DNA from: Chryseobacterium sp. Marseille-Q5410
GTDB lineage: Bacteria; Bacteroidota; Bacteroidia; Flavobacteriales; Weeksellaceae
Direction: 5' to 3'
Assembly: GCA_946892665.1 (NCBI GenBank)
Contig: CAMPOT010000001.1
Location: forward strand, 1,860,001-1,924,000
Length of the DNA stretch: 64,000 nucleotides
Shown here piece by piece: positions 37,197 to 44,576 of the stretch (position 1 is its first letter; each line of letters starts with the position of its first letter). The position numbers and the translations under genes were made by a program. Under the pieces are notes generated by a model. That model did not search any database. It had not been told where the DNA came from and saw only the letters and a program-made list of their open reading frames with translations.

Positions 37197-37433
37197 TTAT
37201 TCCGGATTTTCGTCTTCGGTGATTTCGTTGGTTTCTGTTAGAATTTTTTGTGCCATTTCTATATCATGTTGATTGACCAAGAGAAAATAATTCTGCGAAA
37301 TAGGAAATACTGCCACATTATTAACATATTCGTTTTTAATGTAACTTGGTATATCTCGCGAGGCGAGTTTGGTTTTAGCAAGTTCTATTTCGTAAAGATA
37401 TGATGACTGAAAAATAGGAACGAGTTCTGACAT
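37197..37433 (-). CDS. DUF2007 domain-containing protein
   Basis: A 78-aa protein with the DUF2007 (putative signal-transducing) pattern: VPIFQSSYLYEIELAKTKLA, DIPSYIKNEY and the terminal VNQHDIEMAQKIL. It is small, soluble and without catalytic residues. The family is related in shape to PII-like modules, but its function is unknown. Confidence 0.8.
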   Translation of the reverse strand: MSELVPIFQSSYLYEIELAKTKLASRDIPSYIKNEYVNNVAVFPISQNYFLLVNQHDIEMAQKILTETNEITEDENPE

Positions 37434-37502
37434 TTTTTAATTTTTAATAAATGTATGGTAATTTTGGGGGATTTTCAAAATAAAAACGACAGAACTTCTA
37501 GC

Positions 37503-37564
37503 CCTGATGGAAATGGAAATCCTTCCGCCGACAAGGTCGGCGGAAGATTGCAATGGACAGCAGG
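37503..37564. repeat. Long imperfect palindrome with perfect GC-rich core
   Basis: CTTCCGCCGAC and GTCGGCGGAAG (37522-37532 and 37536-37546) form a perfect 11-bp stem with an AAG loop. Imperfect arms extend it outward to CCTG (37503) and CAGG (37564). The GC content stands out against AT-rich surroundings and there is no T tract, so it is not a plain terminator. The layout resembles the short dispersed palindromic repeats I recall from Chryseobacterium-group genomes, but only one copy is in the window. Confidence 0.75.
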
Positions 37565-37610
37565 TGGAGTCTTGGAAAATATAGAAAACCTTGATGCTCC
37601 TAAAAAGAAA

Positions 37611-39020
37611 TTATTCAGTTTTCCGTCTGTTGATGAACCAATATACTGGCAAGCCCAGCAAAATAAGGATGAAACCAGGCCATGTATATTGGGGTTTGAA
37701 CCAAATCAACAGGATACAAAATGCACTGCCGATCAATAAGTATAAGATGGGCGTTATGGGATAAAGCCATGTTTTGTAGGGCCTCTCAATGTTTGGTTTT
37801 TTGATTCTGAGATAAATGACTCCGAAAACCGTAATCATATAGAAAAGGACGATAACGAAGGAAATCATATCGAGTAAATCTCCATATTGACCGCTGAGAG
37901 CAAGGACGGAAGCCCAAATTCCCTGCATCCATAGTGATTTTTCGGGAACTTCATTTTTATTGTTTTCTATGGCTTGTTTGAAGAATAATCCATCTTTCGC
38001 CATCGTTTGGAAGACGCGTGCGCCGGCTAAAACCAGTCCATTGATGCAACCAAATGTAGAAATCATAACCAAAATCGCCATAATTACGGTACCTAAATTT
38101 CCGAAAATAACTTCCGAAGCTGCTACAGCAGGACGATTTTTATCAGCAAATGCGATTTCGTCCCGATCAAGTACGTTCAAATAAACAAAATTCACCAGTA
38201 GATACAAGATCATCACAACGATGGTTCCCAAAACCATTGCTTTTACTACATTTTTCTTTGGATTTTCAATTTCGCCGGACATGAAAGTTACGTTTTCCCA
38301 AGCAACAGAACTGAATACCGAACCGACCATTGCCGCTGCAATTCCACCAAGAAGTGTAATACTTCCGATCGGTTGCCAACCGGTTGGAACCAAATCATTT
38401 CCTACCTCCTTCCCAAAATCCTGAAAGCCTTTCCAGCCAAAACTCATATTTTCCGTCCAATGGGAATCTTTTACCAAAAGAAATCCGAAAACGATAATTC
38501 CAAGAAGCGCTAAAATTTTTGAAGTGGTGAAAATATTTTGCAAAAATTTGCCATTTTTTACTCCTTTGGTATTGATAAAAGTGAGCAAAAGGATAATAAA
38601 AATCGCTAAAATTTGCAGCCAAGTAATTTTGAAACTTCCGCTTTGGAAAATCGGTTGCGAATTATTAAGCGCTGGAATCAAATAAGAGGTAAATTTTCCG
38701 AAAGCCATTGCAACAGCGGCGATCGTACCGGTTTGGATTACCGTAAACAAGCCCCAACCGTAGAGAAAACCAGTCATTTTTCCGAAAATTTCGGTCATGT
38801 AGGTGTATTGCCCGCCCGCTTTTGGAAACATAGCAGAAAGTTCACCGTAAGAAATCGCCGCAGCAACCGTCATAATTCCAGTAATGATCCACACTGCAAT
38901 CAGCCAATATCCGGATCCCAAATTCCGCATCATATCGGAACTTACAATGAATATTCCGCTACCGATCATCGAGCCCATTACGAGCATTGTTGCATCCCAA
39001 AGTTTGAGTTTTTTTTCCAT
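37611..39020 (-). CDS. APC-family amino acid permease
   Basis: A 469-aa transporter of the amino acid/polyamine/organocation superfamily with 12 predicted membrane helices. TM1 carries the broken-helix motif GSMIGSGIFI; TM6-7 have GSVFSSVAWENVTFMSGEI. This suggests a LAT-like exchanger or general amino acid permease; the substrate is not readable. It is monocistronic on the minus strand. Confidence 0.93.
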   Translation of the reverse strand: MEKKLKLWDATMLVMGSMIGSGIFIVSSDMMRNLGSGYWLIAVWIITGIMTVAAAISYGELSAMFPKAGGQYTYMTEIFGKMTGFLYGWGLFTVIQTGTIAAVAMAFGKFTSYLIPALNNSQPIFQSGSFKITWLQILAIFIILLLTFINTKGVKNGKFLQNIFTTSKILALLGIIVFGFLLVKDSHWTENMSFGWKGFQDFGKEVGNDLVPTGWQPIGSITLLGGIAAAMVGSVFSSVAWENVTFMSGEIENPKKNVVKAMVLGTIVVMILYLLVNFVYLNVLDRDEIAFADKNRPAVAASEVIFGNLGTVIMAILVMISTFGCINGLVLAGARVFQTMAKDGLFFKQAIENNKNEVPEKSLWMQGIWASVLALSGQYGDLLDMISFVIVLFYMITVFGVIYLRIKKPNIERPYKTWLYPITPILYLLIGSAFCILLIWFKPQYTWPGFILILLGLPVYWFINRRKTE

Positions 39021-39212
39021 TAATTTTGAATATATTTTAAATAAAAAAGAGTAGTTCCAGATATATTATTTTTTAAAACATAGTTAGTAAATGTATAAAT
39101 TTAATTTAAAGGTTTTAAGTTTTAATTAAGATTAATATACGATTTAAACTTAAAAACACCGTTTCTAAAAATAAAATTGGAAAAATTTATTATTTTTGTA
39201 AAAATTTGGTTT

Positions 39213-39716
39213 ATGAAAAAATTAGTATTTATAGTAAGCATCGCATTATCTACGATGGTTTTCGCCCAGGAAACCGAGAAAAAGATGGGTCCACCTCCAG
39301 GAAACGCTTTAGTAGGAGACGTTTATGGAAGTGTAATTTCTGAAAAAGCTGAAACAAAAGCAATTTCACCGGAAAAATTGGATAAAAAGCTGGCTCAATC
39401 AAAAAAAATAGATAATGTCGCGGTGAAAGGAAAAGTAACCGATGTTTGCGATAAAAAAGGCTGCTGGCTAACTCTAGAAACGGAAAACAACGAAAAGTTT
39501 TTTGTGAAAATGAAAGATTACGGATTCTTCGTTCCAACTGCTTTGATTGGAAAAAATGTAGTATTAGAAGGTAACGCAGAGACTAAAATAATTTCAGTAG
39601 ATGAACAAAAACACTATGCTGAAGATGCGAAAAAATCTCAACAAGAAATTGATGCCATCACCAAACCTCAAGAGGAAATTAGATTTGTAGCTTCCGGGAT
39701 TAAAGTTGTGAATTAA
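39213..39716 (+). CDS. DUF4920 domain-containing exported protein
   Basis: A 167-aa protein with signal peptide MKKLVFIVSIALSTMVFAQ and a domain of the DUF4920 family (an OB-like fold). It has two conserved Cys in VTDVCDKKGCWLTL that could bind metal or form a disulfide. The start at 39213 was chosen because the signal peptide begins there; upstream in-frame codons are noncoding in character. Function unknown. Confidence 0.82.
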   Translation: MKKLVFIVSIALSTMVFAQETEKKMGPPPGNALVGDVYGSVISEKAETKAISPEKLDKKLAQSKKIDNVAVKGKVTDVCDKKGCWLTLETENNEKFFVKMKDYGFFVPTALIGKNVVLEGNAETKIISVDEQKHYAEDAKKSQQEIDAITKPQEEIRFVASGIKVVN

Positions 39717-39736
39717 TAAAACACTCTATATATATG

Positions 39737-39767
39737 AAGCGAGACTTTTTAGGCTCGCCTTTTTTTA
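39737..39767. terminator. Terminator between the DUF4920 and peptidase genes
   Basis: GCGAG and CTCGC form a short stem followed by seven T on the plus strand. It overlaps the stop of the convergent M14 peptidase gene. Confidence 0.65.
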
Positions 39768-40871
39768 TTCTATTTTAAAATCAACTACCGCATCCAGTTT
39801 TGGAAATTTTTTTTCAGAAATAAATTTTTTCCCGGTACAATCAATCTCTTTCCAACCCTTTTTCTTTCCAACGTCACCAACTTCCATCACGATAGGCACA
39901 AAAGAAATCTCATCATCACCTGCGCGAATTTCTTCTTTGTATTGTACCGCAATATCGAGCAAACAATAATGGTCGGTGTTCAATTTCACATTTCTGTAAA
40001 TTATGTCGTAATGCGACGCTTGATTCTCCGGTATTTCCTGATATTTTTCCCAAAAATCAGTTGCACCCTTCAATTCCGCAATCGCCTTTAAACCTTCGTA
40101 CAACGCCAAAGTATAATACTTTCGGGTCCCCTCTCTTTTATAATCATTCGGAAAATGACCACCTTCATAAAGAACTGTCGGGATCCCCATTTTAGTAAAG
40201 TTATCTCCCGTAGAGGTTGGATAAAATTCATCCGAATATCGAGCAATCTGGTTCGGAATTTCGGTTTTCAACGCCTCAAAAATCTTTACAATCACTGCCA
40301 TGGATTTTTTTCGGGTTTCTGTAACCTCTCTTTCTACATTCATAGAAGGCGCTAAAAAAGAAAGCGTTGCAGGATTTTCACCATCTGTTGTAAAAATCGT
40401 ACGTTGCTCATGAAGATTTAGCGCATAATCATAATTACCGTTTTCAGCGATATTTTTCAAAATAGGAAATTCTTTGCTCGAAAGCTTTAGAAAATCCCGG
40501 TTCATATCAATATCTATCGCATTTCTGCGGGACCATTTTTCTGATCCGTCGGGATTCAACATGAATATAAAATCCAGCGTTATCTCCGAAAACAATTTTT
40601 CTTTCAATTCGGGTTGATGTTTAAAAACCTCCAGCAGATCGAGCATAGCGTGTGTAGCATTCGATTCGTTCCCATGCATTTGCGACCAAGCCAAAACCTT
40701 TGTACCACCCGTTCCGATTCGCATTTTATAAATAGGTTGATTCAGAAAAGATGTTCCGATCTCCGAAATACAATCGCTGTAATTCGTCTGTAGAAAAAAA
40801 AATAGTTTTTCCGGGGAAATATAGCGGTTTGGGAAATCAGGGCATTTTCGGTAAATGAGATTATCTCGCAT
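39765..40871 (-). CDS. M14-family zinc carboxypeptidase
   Basis: A 368-aa metallopeptidase. Zinc ligands His and Glu are in SQMHGNESNATHAML, the third His in ALNLHEQRTIF, and the substrate Arg in NPDGSEKWSRRNAIDIDMNRDF. No signal peptide is evident, so it may act in the cytoplasm. It probably trims peptides or amidated/gamma-glutamyl substrates. Confidence 0.9.
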   Translation of the reverse strand: MRDNLIYRKCPDFPNRYISPEKLFFFLQTNYSDCISEIGTSFLNQPIYKMRIGTGGTKVLAWSQMHGNESNATHAMLDLLEVFKHQPELKEKLFSEITLDFIFMLNPDGSEKWSRRNAIDIDMNRDFLKLSSKEFPILKNIAENGNYDYALNLHEQRTIFTTDGENPATLSFLAPSMNVEREVTETRKKSMAVIVKIFEALKTEIPNQIARYSDEFYPTSTGDNFTKMGIPTVLYEGGHFPNDYKREGTRKYYTLALYEGLKAIAELKGATDFWEKYQEIPENQASHYDIIYRNVKLNTDHYCLLDIAVQYKEEIRAGDDEISFVPIVMEVGDVGKKKGWKEIDCTGKKFISEKKFPKLDAVVDFKIE

Positions 40872-40924
40872 AAAAATTTATTTTACAATTTTCAAATTTA
40901 ATTTTTTTAGCTGGATTTAGAAAA

Positions 40925-40938
40925 TTCACTTTTGTAAA
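40925..40938 (+). promoter_or_regulatory. XRE-like site upstream of terC, distal copy
   Basis: TTCACTTTTGTAAA differs from TTTACTTTTGTAAA at 42365-42378 by one base. Confidence 0.4.
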
Positions 40939-41157
40939 TTCACTAAACAAGTCAAAATGTCAGATTGTCTGTTGGTAAAATTGTGGATTGCATTATTTTT
41001 AAAAAAAATTTATAAGTATTTTTATTTCAGTTAATTATAATATTTAAATAAACTTATTTTTTAAATCTCCTTTAAGGTAAAAAGTACACTGAAATGCCTA
41101 TTTGTAGGGAAAAAACATAAACATATTTTCTTGTGGATATCCTTGCAATTAACAATG

Positions 41158-41174
41158 TAATTACAAATGTAAAT
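41158..41174 (-). promoter_or_regulatory. Candidate operator upstream of terC
   Basis: The reverse complement, ATTTACATTTGTAATTA, is identical over 17 bp to 42431-42447 at the start of the XRE regulator gene. It lies 46 bp before the terC ATG, just upstream of the TATCTTTG box. Confidence 0.55.
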
Positions 41175-41197
41175 CAAAGTAAAAATGATTAATTTCT

Positions 41198-41205
41198 TAT
41201 CTTTG
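41198..41205 (+). promoter_or_regulatory. Promoter box of terC
   Basis: TATCTTTG matches the -7 consensus and lies 15 bp before the ATG. Confidence 0.6.
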
Positions 41206-41220
41206 TAATAAATATTTTAT

Positions 41221-42312
41221 ATGAGTAGCGAGTCACTTTTCCTTCTAGGATTTATATTTTTTATCTTTTTGATCCTGGCATTAGACTTGGGATTATTAAA
41301 CAAAAAATCCGACACCATTTCAATGAAACAAGCAGGACTTATGAGTTTCTTTGTGGTTGCATTGTCCATGTGTTTTTATTTTATTTTGATCACGTACGGT
41401 CACCTACTCCACGGCATCGACAGCATGGAAAAACTACAACAGGTGATTTCTTCTCATCATCATCCCGTCAAAGTTATTCCTCAAGATCTGGAACACAGTA
41501 TCCAACTGTATAATCAAAATTTAGGTCTGGAATATCTAACCGGATATGTGGTTGAGTATGCCCTTTCTGTGGATAATATATTTGTAATGGTACTTATTTT
41601 CTCTGCTTTTGGAGTTGCGCAGAAGAACTATCACCGGGTTTTGTTTTGGGGAATTCTGGGAGCGATTGTGATGCGTTTTATCTTTATTTTCGTTGGTGCT
41701 GCACTGATAGAGAAATTCAGTTGGATCATGTATGTATTCGGAGCATTTCTCGTTTTCACAGGAATCAAGATGTTCTTCGATAAAGACAACGATGAGAAAA
41801 TTGATACTCAAAATCACCCGGTGGTAAAGTTTGCGAAACGATTTTTTAAAGTTCATGACCATTTTGTGGGAAACAAATTTTTTGTAACAATAGACGGTGT
41901 GAAGAAAATCACCCCATTATTTCTGGTTCTCCTTATTATAGAAGCTACCGATTTGATCTTCGCAGTCGATAGTATTCCCGCAATTTTTTCGGTGACCAAG
42001 GATCCTTATATTGTATTTTTCTCCAATATTTTTGCGATTATCGGGCTTCGGTCGATGTTCTTTTTATTAGCAGGAATTATCGATAAATTCCGTTTCCTGA
42101 AGTTAGGATTGGCCATGCTTTTAACCTTTATCGGTTTGAAAATGCTTTTCCATTCCTACCTGGATTCATTTGGATTTACCACAACACATTCATTGCTCAT
42201 TATTGTAAGTATTTTAGGACTAAGTATATTATTCTCCTTAATATTTCCTGAACATAAAAAAGAAAGAAAATTACGAATTGATGATGATCATAAAGAAAAT
42301 TTACATAGGTAA
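41221..42312 (+). CDS. TerC-family integral membrane protein
   Basis: A 363-aa membrane protein with about eight or nine helices. The two TerC landmarks are GYVVEYALSVDNIFVMVLIF and LIIEATDLIFAVDSIPAIF, with acidic residues inside the membrane that bind metal ions. TerC/Alx proteins export Mn(II), often to load secreted metalloenzymes or relieve metal stress. It is followed 135 bp later by an XRE regulator and shares a 17-bp site with it. Confidence 0.93.
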   Translation: MSSESLFLLGFIFFIFLILALDLGLLNKKSDTISMKQAGLMSFFVVALSMCFYFILITYGHLLHGIDSMEKLQQVISSHHHPVKVIPQDLEHSIQLYNQNLGLEYLTGYVVEYALSVDNIFVMVLIFSAFGVAQKNYHRVLFWGILGAIVMRFIFIFVGAALIEKFSWIMYVFGAFLVFTGIKMFFDKDNDEKIDTQNHPVVKFAKRFFKVHDHFVGNKFFVTIDGVKKITPLFLVLLIIEATDLIFAVDSIPAIFSVTKDPYIVFFSNIFAIIGLRSMFFLLAGIIDKFRFLKLGLAMLLTFIGLKMLFHSYLDSFGFTTTHSLLIIVSILGLSILFSLIFPEHKKERKLRIDDDHKENLHR

Positions 42313-42364
42313 TTAGCAATAATGGAAACTCAAATATCTAAAAACCAGCAATATTATTGTTGGT

Positions 42365-42447
42365 TTTACTTTTGTAAATAAATGCAATTCGCTGCTGTTT
42401 ACTTTTGTGTATTGCGGTGAAGGATTATTTATTTACATTTGTAATTA
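42365..42447 (+). promoter_or_regulatory. Three regularly spaced repeats at the XRE gene start
   Basis: TTTACTTTTGTAAA (42365), TTTACTTTTGTG (42398) and TTTACATTTGTAA (42432) are spaced 33 and 34 bp apart, about three helical turns. Each has TTTAC and GTAAA-like half-sites. Each also contains TAnnTTTG, so they could be tandem promoter boxes; the last ends 5 bp before the ATG, which would give a leaderless message. Operator and promoter functions may overlap. Confidence 0.55.
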
Positions 42448-42959
42448 TGAATTTGAACGAGAGAATTTCAAAAATTATAGAATATTCAGAACTTTCTTCT
42501 TCTGAATTTGCAGATACGATCGATGTACAGCGTTCGAATATTTCGCACATTACTTCGGGTAGAAATAAACCGTCCTTGGATTTTCTGATTAAAATTAAAG
42601 AACGTTTTCCGGAAATTCAGTGGGATTGGCTAATCAAGGGCGAAGGTGAAATGCTCATCAAACCAGAAACGGAAATTATTGTTGAAAAACAGAAACCTAC
42701 TTCCCTGCCCGATTTGTTTTCATTAATTGATGATGATAATTTCGGGATTACGGAAAGTGAAGATTCAATACAAAAACAAATTCCGCGAGAATCGAAAATT
42801 TCCGCACCAACTCCCGAAAAAGAGAAAATATCCGATTTTCAGCGATTAGGCGTTCAGGAAATTCAACCTTCATTACAAACACCTGAAAATCAAATAAGTA
42901 AAATTATCAGGATTGTAATGTTTTACGATAATGGGAAATTTGAAAGTTTTGAGCCTTAA
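42447..42959 (+). CDS. XRE-family helix-turn-helix regulator
   Basis: A 170-aa protein. The N-terminal Cro/C1-type HTH (MNLNERISKIIEYSELSSSE, then FADTIDVQRSNISHITSGRN and KPSLDFLIKIKERFPEI) is followed by WDWLIKGEGEM, a pattern common in Bacteroidota XRE proteins. The C-terminal 100 residues are charged and probably flexible. The start was placed at ATG 42447 because the HTH begins there; an ATG 14 codons earlier would lie inside the repeats. It probably binds those repeats (inference). Confidence 0.9.
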   Translation: MNLNERISKIIEYSELSSSEFADTIDVQRSNISHITSGRNKPSLDFLIKIKERFPEIQWDWLIKGEGEMLIKPETEIIVEKQKPTSLPDLFSLIDDDNFGITESEDSIQKQIPRESKISAPTPEKEKISDFQRLGVQEIQPSLQTPENQISKIIRIVMFYDNGKFESFEP

Positions 42960-43072
42960 TTTTAGTAATTCTCTTGTCAATTCTTATTTTTTCAAAATAT
43001 TCGCTTTGTGAACGTAAATTTGTGTTCAGCATGATTTTTGCCAATAAGATAGTTGCAAAAAAAACTTATAAA

Positions 43073-44422
43073 ATGAAATTAGCCGAACTTGCAAAAGAAC
43101 TTCAAATATCTACCGAAAGCTTTATCAAATTTATCCAGGATTTCGAACTGGAGATTTCACAATGCATCGCGACAAATTTTGAGGTAAAGAAAGATTTCGT
43201 AAAATTCGCTAAAGAAAATACTAATTTTTTAAAGAAATATGAAGAAGATCTAGGCCAAAATAAGTCCGTTGAAGATATCGCCAAAAACATAAAGCAACCC
43301 AAAGATAAAGTTTCCGAAATTTTAGAAAAAGATAAGGTAAAAATCTATGACAATGGCTTTTATAAATCCTCTGTTTCCAGCTATGGGATCGATCAGAAGT
43401 TGGGTGGTAATTATCAATTCGTTTATGATTATTTCGGAAAAAAAACCAGTCTTGCTGAGCGAGATTTCATCGGTTATCGTGATCTTTTTTTCTTTATTTC
43501 CAAAACATTAGATCCTTTTTTACATCACTCGCTGCTTACGGATTGGGGAATCCATAAATCTGCAGGAATTATTTTATACGGACCTCCGGGAAGTGGAAAA
43601 ATTTTCTGGGCCAATAAAATAGCAGAAATTGTTGATTTTCAGTTTAAACAGATTAAAAAATATTATTTCGGAACTTCATTTGTGGATGGAAGAAAAGCAA
43701 ATTTCAACGATTTTTTGGTCGAAATGATGAAGGAAGACAAAGTTTTGCTCTTCATGGAAGATTTTGATACGATTATGAGTGAAAGAAGCCAGGAAAAATC
43801 GGTTTCGTCTTGTGATGAAGAAACCAAAGAAATTGTTTTACAGTACGTAAGTCAGTTCGAAAAAGAAGGCATATTGATGATTGGATCAGCAAATTCTTTA
43901 GTTGATATCGATACCGAGATTCTGGCGCCGGGAAGATTTGATCTCACTATTCCCATTTTTCCGCCAAATGCCCAGGAACGCGCCGAAATGATCCTGTATT
44001 ATATGAAGGAAAATCTCTCCGAAAATGCTATTTTAATGGAAATTTTAAAAGCAAATGATGCCGATCATTTACCCTTCTGGAAAGATATTTCATTGAAAAT
44101 GAAAGTGTTTTCCAATACGATGATTATCGATTTCACCCAAAGTTTGAAAAAGAAAATCAGAGATATTTATCTGAAAAACAGCTCTCAAAATATAAAAATT
44201 ACTGAGAAACTTTTAGATGCCTCTTTTCGAGAAGCTTCCGCAAAACTTACAGGAGAATACCTAAATCACGTTGCCCAATTTGTACAGGATGTTTCTATCA
44301 ACAATTATGATGACTTTTCCAATAGAATTGAAGCTCTGAAAGCAGAACTTGATAGCTATAAAATGGTTGAAAAACCAATAAAAACCATTGGATTTACTCA
44401 TAATGAAGATCAGGAATCATAA
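43073..44422 (+). CDS. AAA-family ATPase with altered Walker motifs and IF2-N-like start
   Basis: A 449-aa protein. Residues 1-30 (MKLAELAKELQISTESFIKF) resemble the small IF2_N helical domain, followed by a helical spacer. The AAA module has GPPGSGKIFW, where Ile177 replaces the Thr/Ser that binds Mg, and Walker B LLFMEDFD, where Glu229-Asp230 replace the usual Asp-Glu. Sensor 1 Asn (GSANS) and the Arg-finger-like APGRFD are kept. The C-terminal helical lid has FTQSLKKKIRDIYL. It lies 113 bp after the XRE gene on the same strand. It may bind but hydrolyse ATP poorly. ATG 43073 starts the conserved domain; an earlier TTG/ATG start adds only noncoding-like residues. Confidence 0.82.
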   Translation: MKLAELAKELQISTESFIKFIQDFELEISQCIATNFEVKKDFVKFAKENTNFLKKYEEDLGQNKSVEDIAKNIKQPKDKVSEILEKDKVKIYDNGFYKSSVSSYGIDQKLGGNYQFVYDYFGKKTSLAERDFIGYRDLFFFISKTLDPFLHHSLLTDWGIHKSAGIILYGPPGSGKIFWANKIAEIVDFQFKQIKKYYFGTSFVDGRKANFNDFLVEMMKEDKVLLFMEDFDTIMSERSQEKSVSSCDEETKEIVLQYVSQFEKEGILMIGSANSLVDIDTEILAPGRFDLTIPIFPPNAQERAEMILYYMKENLSENAILMEILKANDADHLPFWKDISLKMKVFSNTMIIDFTQSLKKKIRDIYLKNSSQNIKITEKLLDASFREASAKLTGEYLNHVAQFVQDVSINNYDDFSNRIEALKAELDSYKMVEKPIKTIGFTHNEDQES

Positions 44423-44576
44423 TTTTTTTTAATGAAACATAAGCTTTATTCTTAAAGAAAAAACTTCATATTTTGGATTAAAATAATTTTTCTAATCAAA
44501 GGAATCCCTGTCGTTAGAGAATGATGGACGCTATTTTGATAATTTTGTTATCTTTGATCATTATCAAATTTTAACA

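Larger units (their letters stand above)
40872..41220 (+). other. Noncoding region upstream of terC
   Basis: About 350 bp of AT-rich DNA between the divergent M14 peptidase gene and terC. It holds no gene. It does hold two XRE-like sites (40925-40938 and 41158-41174), a partial third copy (reverse strand, about 41176-41184) and a TATCTTTG box at 41198-41205. No yybP-ykoY manganese riboswitch, which often precedes terC-like genes elsewhere, was seen. Confidence 0.6.

Noticed and set aside
37455-37739. Open frame of 94 codons on the plus strand
   Set aside because: It runs through the palindromic repeat and then antisense through the C-terminal end of the amino acid permease; composition and position show it is not a gene.
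40872-41220. Possible yybP-ykoY manganese riboswitch upstream of terC
   Set aside because: No matching conserved loops or GC-rich stems were found in the region.
42405-42446. Upstream ATG for the XRE regulator
   Set aside because: It would add 14 residues across the repeat sites, and the HTH domain begins exactly at ATG 42447.
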